Source: CAJCIY01 sp036379355 (GTDB lineage: Bacteria > Actinomycetota > Actinomycetes > Mycobacteriales > CAJCIY01). From it: 23,623 bases of DNA. The notes beneath the pieces are model-generated. The model had not been told where the DNA came from. It saw only the letters and a program-made list of their open reading frames with translations, and made no database searches. Of this stretch, positions 12,472 to 19,885 are shown one piece after another; the stretch's first letter is position 1; every line of letters starts with the position of its first letter. Where the stretch lies: assembly GCA_036379355.1 (NCBI GenBank), contig DASVGV010000138.1, positions 1-23,623 on the forward strand. The letters run 5' to 3'. The position numbers were made by a program, and so were the translations under genes.

Positions 12472-15400
12472 GTGCCCGTGACCTACCGGCTTCGCCGCGA
12501 CGCGGTCCCGGTGGCGGTGCCACTCGACCTCGACCGGCGGCAGCAGCAGGTCGCCGACCACCCCGGCGGTCCGCTCCTCGTGCTCGCCGGGCCCGGCACG
12601 GGCAAGACCGCGACCCTCGTCGAGGCGGTCGCGCGGAAGGTCGAGGGCGGCGCCGACCCGCAGGGCCTGCTGCTGCTGACGTTCTCGCGCCGCGCGGCGG
12701 CCGAGCTGCGCGAGCGGCTGGCCCGCCGGCTCGCCGGCCGCCCGGCGCCGGTGGCCACCACGTTCCACGCGTGGTGCCTCCAGCTCGTCGAGACCTACCG
12801 CGACCCGCACGCGCCCCGCCCGGGTCTGCTCGGCGGCCCGGAGCAGGAGGTCCAGGTACGCGAGCTGCTGCGCGGCGACCTCGCTGACCGGCGCCCCTGG
12901 CCCGACCCGCTGGCCGCCGTCCTGGACACCCGCGGCCTGGCCACGGAGGTACGCGGTCTGGTCGCCAAGGCGCAGAGCCTCGGTCTCGGTCCGGTCGAGC
13001 TGGACGAGCGGGCGCGGGCGGCCGGACGGGACGACTGGCGTGCGGTCGCCACCTTCTACCAGCAGTACCGCGACGTGCTCGCCCCGCAGCACCTGCTGGA
13101 CTACGGAGAGCTGGTGGTGAGCGCCACCGCCCTCGCGTCCACCCCGGACGTGCAGTCCGACCTGCGCCGCCGCTACCGCTCCGTGTGGGTCGACGAGTTC
13201 CAGGACACCGATCCGCTCCAGGAGCAGCTGCTGCAGGCGGTGGCGGGCGGCGGGCGCGACCTCGTCGTCGTCGGCGACCCGGACCAGTCGATCTATGCGT
13301 TCCGCGGCGCGACGGTGCGCAACATCCTCGAGTTCCCGAGCCGGTTCCCCGCGGCCGACGGTGCGCCCGCGCCGATCGCCGTCCTGCAGACGTGCCGTCG
13401 ATCGGGGGCCACGCTCGTGGCAGCGACTGCCCGGATCGCCGAGCCGATCGCCTTGCCGGGCCTGCCCGCCGCCGCCCGCCGTGCGCACCGCGCCCGCGTC
13501 GCCGAGCCGGGGCGCGACGCCGGCTCGGTCACGGTGCTGCTGTTCCCCTCGCCCGGCGCCGAGGCCGACGGCATCGCCGACCTGCTGCGCCGCGCCCATC
13601 TCGACGACGGCGTGCCGTGGTCGGACATGGCGGTGCTCGTCCGGTCCGGCCAGCGGTCCGTGCCGCTGCTGCGCCGCGTGCTGGGTACGGCCGGCGTGCC
13701 GGTCGAGGTCGCCGGCGACGAGCTGCCGCTCGCCGCCGAGCCGGCGGTCGCCACCCTCATCACCGCGCTGCGCTGCGCCGCCGACCCCGCCGAGGTCACC
13801 GACCCCCGCATCGCCGACCTGCTCGCCTCGCCTCTCGTCGCCGCCGACGCTGGCGACCTCCGCGCCGCCGGGCGGGCGCTGCGGGCCGCTGTGGCCCGGC
13901 GCGACGGCACGCCGGTCCCGCCGTCGTCGACCCGGCTGCGGCGTGAGGCGGTCACCGACCCGCTGGTTCTCGCTCTGGTCGACGGCCTCCGCGCCGCTGA
14001 GCCGCTCCGACGACTGGCCGGCCAGCTCGACGCCGCTCGGACGGTGCTGGCCTCGGGTGGCAGCGCCGAGGAGGCGCTGTGGTCGCTGTGGTCCGGCAGC
14101 CCCTGGCAGCGCCGGCTCGCTGCCGTCGCCGGAGGACGCGGCAGCGACGCCCGTGCCGCCGACCGCGACCTCGACGCCGTGCTCGCGCTCTTCGATGCGG
14201 TGGCCCGTGCCGAGCAGCGCCGCCCAGGTATCGGCGTGACCGGCCTGCTGGAAACTCTTGCCGCCCAGGCGATCCCGGCCGGTACGCAGGACGAACACGG
14301 CCTGACCCGCCCGGGCGTACGCCTGCTGACCGCCCACCGCAGCAAGGGCCTCGAATGGCCGCTGGTGGTCGTCGCCGGCGTCCAGGAAGGTGGCTGGCCC
14401 GACCTGCGCGGTCGCGGCTCGCTGCTCCAGCCCGACGCGCTCGACCCCGAGGGACCGCCCTCGACCGCAGACCTGCTCGCCGACGAGCGGCGCCTGTTCT
14501 ACGTCGCCTGCACGCGCGCCCGAGAACGGCTCGTCGTGACGGCGGTCGACGCGGCCAGCGACGACGGTGTCCGCCCCTCCCGGTTCCTGGCCGCGCTGGG
14601 CGTCCAGCCCATCTTGGTGCCTCGGCGTCCGGCGCGGCCGCGCACGCTCGCCGGGCTGGTGGCCGAGCTCCGGTTGCGCGCGGTGTCGGCCCCGCCGGCC
14701 GAAGCCGCCGCGGCGGTCGCGCGCCTGGCCCGGCTCGCCGCGACGACCGACGAGGCCGGCCAACCCCTGGTACCCCAGGCGGATCCGGCGCGGTGGTGGG
14801 GGGTGCGGCCGGCGACCGAGGGACCGGTCCCGTACGACGAGGAGCGGCCGCTGCCCCTGTCGGTCTCGACCCTGACGGCGTTGGCGGACTGCCCGCTGCG
14901 GTGGTTCCTGTCGCACGAGGTGCATGCCGAGACCGCCAGCAGCCCGGCGCTGTCGTTCGGCCGGGTCGTGCACGCGCTGGCCGACCTCGTCGCGCGCGGT
15001 CTGATCGCCCCGGACCCGGACGTCCTGGCCGCCGAGCTCGACCGCGTGTGGCCGGCGCTCGGCTACGACGCCGGCTACCAGGCGGAGGCTGAGCGGATCG
15101 CTGCGCAGCGGGCACTGGCCCGGCTGGCAGAACACCTCAGCCGCAGCGACCGACGCCTCGTCGGCAGCGAGCTCGACTTCGACCACGTGCTCTCGACCCC
15201 CGGTGGTCCGGTGCACGTCCGCGGGCGCATCGACCGCGTCGAGATGCAGGCCGACGGCTCGGTCGTGGTGATCGACCTCAAGACCGGCAAGAACACCGTC
15301 ACGAAGTCCGAGCTCGCCGCGCATCCGCAGCTGCGGCTCTACCAGTACGCCGTCGACGCCGGCCTCGTCGAGGGAGTCGCTGCGGGCACGCCCTCGAGCG

Positions 15401-15624
15401 GCGCCGAGCTGTGGCAGCTGCGCCACGAGCGCGACGGCGACGTCGTCGTGCAGGCCCAGGAGGCGCAGGACGACCACGCGCCGGTCCTGGAGCAGCTGGG
15501 CGAGGCGCGCCTGCAGATCCTGGCCGAGCACTTCCCGGCGGTACCGGAGCAGCAGCGCTGCAGCCGCTGCCCGTACGAGATCGCTTGTCCGGCAAGGCCT
15601 TCCGGCGCCCAGGTCGTCGCATGA
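12472..15624 (+). CDS. adnA: AdnA: UvrD-like helicase with C-terminal RecB-type nuclease
   Basis: 1050 residues, close to the mycobacterial AdnA length. Motif I is GPGTGKT (40-46), followed by TFSRRAAAELRERL (Ia), Walker B VDEFQDTD (Asp241, Glu242), GDPDQSIYAFRGA (III), LTAHRSKGLEW (V) and ACTRARERLVV (VI). The C-terminal nuclease has GRID (Asp921) and the DLKTGK catalytic core (Asp935, Lys937); Asp935 corresponds to the reported M. smegmatis catalytic Asp934. Cys807, Cys1030, Cys1033 and Cys1039 frame the nuclease as in iron-sulfur nucleases of the AddB/Cas4 type. With AdnB it forms a heterodimer that resects double-strand breaks. Stop and the adnB ATG overlap (ATGA), so the subunits are made together. 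Confidence 0.94.
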   Translation: MPVTYRLRRDAVPVAVPLDLDRRQQQVADHPGGPLLVLAGPGTGKTATLVEAVARKVEGGADPQGLLLLTFSRRAAAELRERLARRLAGRPAPVATTFHAWCLQLVETYRDPHAPRPGLLGGPEQEVQVRELLRGDLADRRPWPDPLAAVLDTRGLATEVRGLVAKAQSLGLGPVELDERARAAGRDDWRAVATFYQQYRDVLAPQHLLDYGELVVSATALASTPDVQSDLRRRYRSVWVDEFQDTDPLQEQLLQAVAGGGRDLVVVGDPDQSIYAFRGATVRNILEFPSRFPAADGAPAPIAVLQTCRRSGATLVAATARIAEPIALPGLPAAARRAHRARVAEPGRDAGSVTVLLFPSPGAEADGIADLLRRAHLDDGVPWSDMAVLVRSGQRSVPLLRRVLGTAGVPVEVAGDELPLAAEPAVATLITALRCAADPAEVTDPRIADLLASPLVAADAGDLRAAGRALRAAVARRDGTPVPPSSTRLRREAVTDPLVLALVDGLRAAEPLRRLAGQLDAARTVLASGGSAEEALWSLWSGSPWQRRLAAVAGGRGSDARAADRDLDAVLALFDAVARAEQRRPGIGVTGLLETLAAQAIPAGTQDEHGLTRPGVRLLTAHRSKGLEWPLVVVAGVQEGGWPDLRGRGSLLQPDALDPEGPPSTADLLADERRLFYVACTRARERLVVTAVDAASDDGVRPSRFLAALGVQPILVPRRPARPRTLAGLVAELRLRAVSAPPAEAAAAVARLARLAATTDEAGQPLVPQADPARWWGVRPATEGPVPYDEERPLPLSVSTLTALADCPLRWFLSHEVHAETASSPALSFGRVVHALADLVARGLIAPDPDVLAAELDRVWPALGYDAGYQAEAERIAAQRALARLAEHLSRSDRRLVGSELDFDHVLSTPGGPVHVRGRIDRVEMQADGSVVVIDLKTGKNTVTKSELAAHPQLRLYQYAVDAGLVEGVAAGTPSSGAELWQLRHERDGDVVVQAQEAQDDHAPVLEQLGEARLQILAEHFPAVPEQQRCSRCPYEIACPARPSGAQVVA

Positions 15625-18600
15625 CGGACCTCACCGGTGCCGACGTCGCGCAGGTCATGGGCATCCCGTTCACCGCGGAACAACGGGCCGCCATCACGGC
15701 ACCGCCCGACCGGGCGGTGCAGATCGTCGCGGGCGCCGGCTCGGGAAAGACGGCCGTCATGGCGGCGCGAGTCGTGTGGCTGGTCGGCTCGGGACGCGTT
15801 CGTCCCGACGAGGTGCTCGGCCTCACGTTCACCAACAAGGCCGCCGGCGAGCTGGCCGGCCGGGTACGGGCGGCGCTCGACCGGCTCGCCGGACACCTGG
15901 GAAGGTCCGGTGCCGACGACCTCGAACCGACGGTCGCGACCTACCACGCGTACGCCGGGGCACTCGTCCGCGAGCACGGGCTGCGCATCGGCGTCGAGCC
16001 GGATGCGCGCCTGCTCGCCGATGCCGTCCGCTTCCAGCTCGCCGGCTCGGTGGTCCGCGGCTACTCCGGTCCGCTGCCCCACCTGCACAACGCCGTGTCG
16101 GTGACCGTTGCCGCGCTCGTCGCCCTGGAGTCGGAGTGCTCCGACCACCTCGCCGACCCGCCAACCGTCCGCGGCTGGCTGCTCGACCTGGCCGGCCGGG
16201 TCGATGCGGTCGCGGCCGCGGCCGCGGACCTGCCGTCGTCGGTCACGCGCGTGAAGCACCTGCGGGGCGTCGCGGAAACCGCGCGCCGCAATGCCGACCT
16301 GTGCCTGCTGGTGGCGGCGTACCGCCGGGCCAAGCGCCAACGCGGCGCGGTCGACTTCGGTGACCAGATCTCGCTCGCCCAGCGGATCGCGACCGCATGT
16401 CCGTCGGTCGCGCAGGCGGAACGGCAGCGCTACCGCGCCGTCCTGCTCGACGAGTACCAGGACACGTCCGTGGCGCAGCGCGTCCTGCTTGCGGCCCTGT
16501 TCGGCGACGGGGCAGGGGTGACGGCGGTGGGCGACCCGTGCCAGGCGATCTATGGCTGGCGCGGCGCGTCCGTGGACAACTTGCTCCGCTTCGCCGACCA
16601 CTTCGGCGGGGCCGAGCGGCGCGCGCTGCGCACCAGCCAGCGCAGTGGTGGGCGGCTGCTGACGGTGGCGAACCGGGTGGCCGAGCCGCTGGCGGCCCGG
16701 CACCCGGTGGCCGAGCTGCGCCCGCGCGCGGACCTGGTCGACGTCGGGACGGTCCTCGTCGCCCGGCACGAGGACTTCGACGCCGAGCTGGCGTGGCTCG
16801 CCGAGACGCTGCGCACGCAGCTCGCCGCCGGTACGGCTCCGGGCGAGATCGCCGTGCTGCTCCGGCGCTGGTCGAACGTCGGCGCCGTGCATGCGGCACT
16901 CACCGCCGCGGGTGTCCCGGTGGAGGTGGTCGGCCTGGGCGGTCTCATCGCGCTTCCCGAGGTCGCCGACGTCGTGGCGATCCTGACACTGCTCGACGAC
17001 CCCACCGCCAACGCATCGCTGCTGCGGCTGCTCGCCGGGCCACGGTTTCGCCTGGGGCGCAGAGATCTTCAGCAGGTAGGTCGGCAGGCCGCCCGGCTGG
17101 CGAGCCCGGACGCCCCGGTGCAGGCGACCGACCCGCTCGACGAGGCGGCCAGCGGCGTCGACCCCTGTGACCTGGTGGCCCTGTCGGACGTGCTGGCCCG
17201 TCCCGGCCCGTACGTCAGCGCGGAGGCGCGCACCCGGCTCGCCGAACTCGACCAGGAGCTGCGCGCGTTGCGTCGACACACCGGCCAGCCGCTGCCCGAC
17301 CTCGTCGCCCGGGTGATCACCACCACGGGCCTCGACGTCGAGGTCGGCGCGTCGCCGTCCGCGGTCGCCGCCCGGCGGCGCGAGTCGCTGGCCGCTTTCG
17401 CCGACGTGGTCGCCTCGTACGCGGACCTGGACGGGGAGGCTTCCCTGCATTCGTTCCTCGCCTACCTGCGCGCCGCCGAGGACTTCGAGCGGGGCTTCGA
17501 CAGCGCGCTTCCGGCGGACGCCGACGCGGTCCAGCTGATGACGGTGCACCGGGCCAAGGGCCTCGAGTGGGACGTCGTCGCGTTGCCGGATCTCACCTGC
17601 GACGTGTTCCCGCTGACGCGGACCACGCGGTGGACGACGACGTACGGTGCGCTGCCGCACCCGCTGCGCGCGGATGCGGAGAGCACCCCGGCCGGCGGGG
17701 TCGTCGACTGGGACGACCCGAAGGTCGAGGCGCACTACAAGGACGCCTGCGCCGAGCACCTGCTGCGGGAGGAGGACCGGCTGGCGTACGTCGCGATGAC
17801 CCGCGCCCGGCACACACTCATCGCGAGCAGCGCCGTCTGGGGACCGACGCAGAAGAACCCGCGGAAGCCCTCCCCGTACCTCGAGCTCCTGCGCGACCAG
17901 GCGGCCTCCGGCGGCGGCACGGTCGTCGCGTGGGCGCCGAGCCCGCCGAAGGGGGCGAAGAACCCGCATCTCGTGGCCGCGGAGCGATGCTGGCCGGTCG
18001 CGCCCGTGGGCGATGAGCACGACCGGCTGGTACGCGCGGCCGCCGCCGTCCTCGCGGTCGGCGATGCCGATAGGGCGGTGGCAGAGGCGGATCGGCATCT
18101 TCCGGCCGGGGCGTTCGCGGCCCTCGACGCGGAGGCGGAGGCGCTGCTCGCCGAGGCCAGGGCGGCGCGCGAGCAGACGGTCGAGGTGCCGCTGCCCGGC
18201 GCGTTGAGCGCCTCCCAGGTGCTCGCCCTGCGGGCCGACCCGGACGGGTTCGCCCGCTCGCTCGCCCGGCCGATGCCGGCGCGACCGGTGACGGCTGCTC
18301 GCCGCGGGACCGCGTTCCACGCGTGGGTCGAGCAGCGGTTCGCCGCGCGGCGGCCGCTGCTCGAGCCCGACGACCTCCCGGCGGGCGCCGACGAGAGCGC
18401 CGGCGACGTCGACCTCGCCGTGCTGAAGGAGGCGTTCCTCGCCGGGCCCTGGGCCGACCGCGAGCCGTACGCCGTCGAGGCCCCCTTCGCAGTGCTGCTC
18501 GGAGGCCGGGTCGTCCGTGGCCGGATCGACGCCGTCTACGACCTCGGCGGCGGGCGCTGGCACGTCGTCGACTGGAAGACCGGCCACGAGCCGGCCGACC

Positions 18601-18752
18601 CGCTCCAGCTCGCGATCTACCGGACCGCGTGGGCGCGGCAGCAGGGCGTAGCCGACGCCGCCGTGGACGCCTCGTTCCTGGCGGTACGGACCGGGGAGCT
18701 GACGAGCCCGCCGCTGGTGAGCACTCCCGAGCTCGACGCTCTGCTGCGCTGA
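15621..18752 (+). CDS. adnB: AdnB: UvrD-like helicase with C-terminal RecB-type nuclease
   Basis: 1043 residues from the ATG at 15621, which overlaps the adnA stop. Helicase motifs: Q-motif region FTAEQRAAI, GAGSGKT (38-44), TFTNKAAGEL, LDEYQDTS (Asp277, Glu278), GDPCQAIYGWRGAS, LMTVHRAKGLEWDVV and YVAMTRARHTL. The nuclease domain has GRIDAVYD (Asp970) and VVDWKTG (Asp984, Lys986), with the QLAIYR helix afterwards. Unlike AdnA it has no C-terminal cysteine cluster. In the mycobacterial complex AdnB is the lead 3'-5' motor, and each subunit's nuclease cuts one strand. An open frame extends upstream inside adnA but the ATG overlap and length favour 15621. It ends 6 bp from a convergent small gene, with no visible terminator. 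Confidence 0.94.
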   Translation: MTDLTGADVAQVMGIPFTAEQRAAITAPPDRAVQIVAGAGSGKTAVMAARVVWLVGSGRVRPDEVLGLTFTNKAAGELAGRVRAALDRLAGHLGRSGADDLEPTVATYHAYAGALVREHGLRIGVEPDARLLADAVRFQLAGSVVRGYSGPLPHLHNAVSVTVAALVALESECSDHLADPPTVRGWLLDLAGRVDAVAAAAADLPSSVTRVKHLRGVAETARRNADLCLLVAAYRRAKRQRGAVDFGDQISLAQRIATACPSVAQAERQRYRAVLLDEYQDTSVAQRVLLAALFGDGAGVTAVGDPCQAIYGWRGASVDNLLRFADHFGGAERRALRTSQRSGGRLLTVANRVAEPLAARHPVAELRPRADLVDVGTVLVARHEDFDAELAWLAETLRTQLAAGTAPGEIAVLLRRWSNVGAVHAALTAAGVPVEVVGLGGLIALPEVADVVAILTLLDDPTANASLLRLLAGPRFRLGRRDLQQVGRQAARLASPDAPVQATDPLDEAASGVDPCDLVALSDVLARPGPYVSAEARTRLAELDQELRALRRHTGQPLPDLVARVITTTGLDVEVGASPSAVAARRRESLAAFADVVASYADLDGEASLHSFLAYLRAAEDFERGFDSALPADADAVQLMTVHRAKGLEWDVVALPDLTCDVFPLTRTTRWTTTYGALPHPLRADAESTPAGGVVDWDDPKVEAHYKDACAEHLLREEDRLAYVAMTRARHTLIASSAVWGPTQKNPRKPSPYLELLRDQAASGGGTVVAWAPSPPKGAKNPHLVAAERCWPVAPVGDEHDRLVRAAAAVLAVGDADRAVAEADRHLPAGAFAALDAEAEALLAEARAAREQTVEVPLPGALSASQVLALRADPDGFARSLARPMPARPVTAARRGTAFHAWVEQRFAARRPLLEPDDLPAGADESAGDVDLAVLKEAFLAGPWADREPYAVEAPFAVLLGGRVVRGRIDAVYDLGGGRWHVVDWKTGHEPADPLQLAIYRTAWARQQGVADAAVDASFLAVRTGELTSPPLVSTPELDALLR

Positions 18753-18758
18753 CCGCGG

Positions 18759-18896
18759 TCAGAGCCGCCGGCGCACGGCGCTGCCGGCCGACCACACGGC
18801 CACCAGCAGCAGCCCCACAACCATCCCCAGGACCGCACCGCCGACGGTGCCGAGCGCGCTGGGAACCACCAGCAGGGGCCACGGCATCGCCAGCAT
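18759..18896 (-). CDS. 45-residue hydrophobic membrane peptide
   Basis: From the ATG at 18896 the frame gives 45 residues: a short polar start, one long glycine/valine/leucine-rich hydrophobic stretch (about residues 7-37, PLLVVPSALGTVGGAVLGMV onwards), and a positive C-terminus (SAVRRRL). The length of the stretch allows one long helix or a tight hairpin; the positive-inside rule puts the C-terminus in the cytoplasm. It lies 17 bp downstream of the endonuclease-family gene on the same strand, and TACGTT ends 8 nt before the ATG. I do not recognise a family. A second ATG three codons in is an alternative start. That it is a real gene is inferred from its placement, composition and promoter-like element. 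Confidence 0.55.
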   Translation of the reverse strand: MLAMPWPLLVVPSALGTVGGAVLGMVVGLLLVAVWSAGSAVRRRL

Positions 18897-18904
18897 GATC
18901 GCCG

Positions 18905-18910
18905 AACGTA
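18905..18910 (-). promoter_or_regulatory. -10-like hexamer TACGTT for the small membrane gene
   Basis: TACGTT on the minus strand ends 8 nt before the ATG at 18896, within the 17-bp gap after the upstream stop. Confidence 0.35.
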
Positions 18911-18913
18911 GCG

Positions 18914-19714
18914 TTAGCGCACCGGGCGTGGGCTGTCGTCGAGGTCGACGAGCACCGCGCGGTGGTCGGAGACCGGCAGCTGCCGGACGGAGGAGCCGCG
19001 CACGTCGACGTACCCCTCGACGAGCACGTGATCGATCTGGAGCAGGGGACGCCACGCGGGGAACGTCCGGGCGCGGGCGAGCGGCCGCCACCGGGAGGCG
19101 AGCGCCGGTAGCCCTCCGGGCATGTTGAAGTCCCCGAGCAGGAACCGCGGTGCGGGCAACGGGCGCAGCAGGGTGAGCGCCTGGCGCAGCTGCGCCACGT
19201 TCCATCCCTGGATGTACGTGAGGTGCGCGCAGCCGACGGTCATCGGCCCACGCCGGGTCTCGACCACGGCCGCCAGCACCACGCGGGGCAGGTCGCGGAT
19301 CAGCTGCGGCCGGCCGAGGCGGCCACCGCGTTCGGTCTGCCGCGGGATGGACGCCGGCATGACCGCCGGCACCCGCGGCGGCGCGAGGCGGAGGGTGTGC
19401 CACGACAGCACCGGCAGTCGCGAGGCGAGCGCGACTCCGTAGGCGCCCTCCTGTGGGTCGGTGCCGGGCGGTGACCACTCGCCGTCCGGGTCGCCGCCGA
19501 TCGCCGGCTCGAACCGCCACGCCGCCGCGCCCATCGCCTCGGCGACCGCCGCGGCCTGGTCCACGTGGCCCGAGCGCGGCAGGGTGCGGTCGACCTCCTG
19601 CAGGCACAGCACGTCGGCGTCCAGGGATGCCGCAGCAGCGCGCAGCCGGCCTTCGTCGATCGCGCCGTCGTGGGGGGAGATGCCGTGCAGCAGGTTCCAG
19701 GTCGCGAGCCGCAC
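18914..19714 (-). CDS. Endonuclease/exonuclease/phosphatase (EEP) family protein
   Basis: 266 residues from the GTG at 19714. All landmark EEP residues are present: Asn7 (ATWNLLHG), Glu40 (DVLCLQEVD), His164 (CAHLTYIQGWN), Asp195 and Asn197 (LLGDFNMP), Asp229 (QIDHVL) and Asp250-His251 (VSDHRAVLVDL), which together bind a divalent metal and cleave phosphodiester or phosphomonoester bonds. Substrate may be DNA, RNA, inositol phosphate or lipid headgroup; the sequence alone does not choose. No signal peptide is seen. The second of two adjacent GTG codons is taken because TAGCGT ends 7 nt before it. The frame stays open far upstream but that stretch is antisense to the M20 peptidase. Confidence 0.88.
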   Translation of the reverse strand: MRLATWNLLHGISPHDGAIDEGRLRAAAASLDADVLCLQEVDRTLPRSGHVDQAAAVAEAMGAAAWRFEPAIGGDPDGEWSPPGTDPQEGAYGVALASRLPVLSWHTLRLAPPRVPAVMPASIPRQTERGGRLGRPQLIRDLPRVVLAAVVETRRGPMTVGCAHLTYIQGWNVAQLRQALTLLRPLPAPRFLLGDFNMPGGLPALASRWRPLARARTFPAWRPLLQIDHVLVEGYVDVRGSSVRQLPVSDHRAVLVDLDDSPRPVR

Positions 19715-19721
19715 CACGCCG

Positions 19722-19727
19722 ACGCTA
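19722..19727 (-). promoter_or_regulatory. -10 element TAGCGT of the EEP gene (leaderless)
   Basis: TAGCGT on the minus strand ends 7 nt before the GTG at 19714. It is the same hexamer and spacing as at the ferritin-like gene. Confidence 0.5.
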
Positions 19728-19794
19728 CCGGCGCCCGTACCGACCCGCCCGCTCGCGCGATCCCCGCACGCGCTCCCGTACGTACCCCGTACGG

Positions 19795-19851
19795 ATCGGG
19801 TCATGGAATCGCCCCGGAACGATCTCTGAAGGGGCGATTCCATGACCCGAT
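19795..19851. repeat. Perfect inverted repeat, 21-bp arms, in a divergent intergenic gap
   Basis: The arms 19795-19815 and 19831-19851 are exact reverse complements around a 15-nt loop (ggaacgatctctgaa). The arms begin atcgggtcatgg and end in a run of four C/G at the loop. The element is richer in A+T than its surroundings. It lies 80 bp upstream of the EEP gene and 34 bp upstream of the M20 peptidase start, between divergent genes, so it is not a terminator for either. No flanking target duplication and no second copy are seen in the window. It could be a mini-transposable element, a pair of abutted element ends or a strong regulatory hairpin. Confidence 0.9.
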
Positions 19852-19872
19852 TCGCACCCGGGGTGGCGGCAC

Positions 19873-19878
19873 TAGAGT
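19873..19878 (+). promoter_or_regulatory. -10 element TAGAGT of the M20 peptidase gene (leaderless)
   Basis: TAGAGT ends 7 nt before the GTG at 19886. Its -35 region would touch the right end of the 19795-19851 inverted repeat. An AAGG just before the GTG is too close to act as a ribosome site. Confidence 0.5.
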
Positions 19879-19885
19879 CCGCAAG

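Noticed and set aside
12455..12475. Possible LexA/SOS box near the adnA start (TCGAA followed by CGTCG)
   Set aside because: Only the left half resembles the actinobacterial box TCGAAC-N4-GTTCGA; the right half does not match.
11995..18587. Minus-strand frames over 1000 codons antisense to adnA and adnB
   Set aside because: The opposite strand carries complete helicase and nuclease motifs; the antisense translations show none.
19795..19851. Reading the large palindrome as a transcription terminator
   Set aside because: It lies between divergent genes, upstream of both, and no T-tract flanks it.
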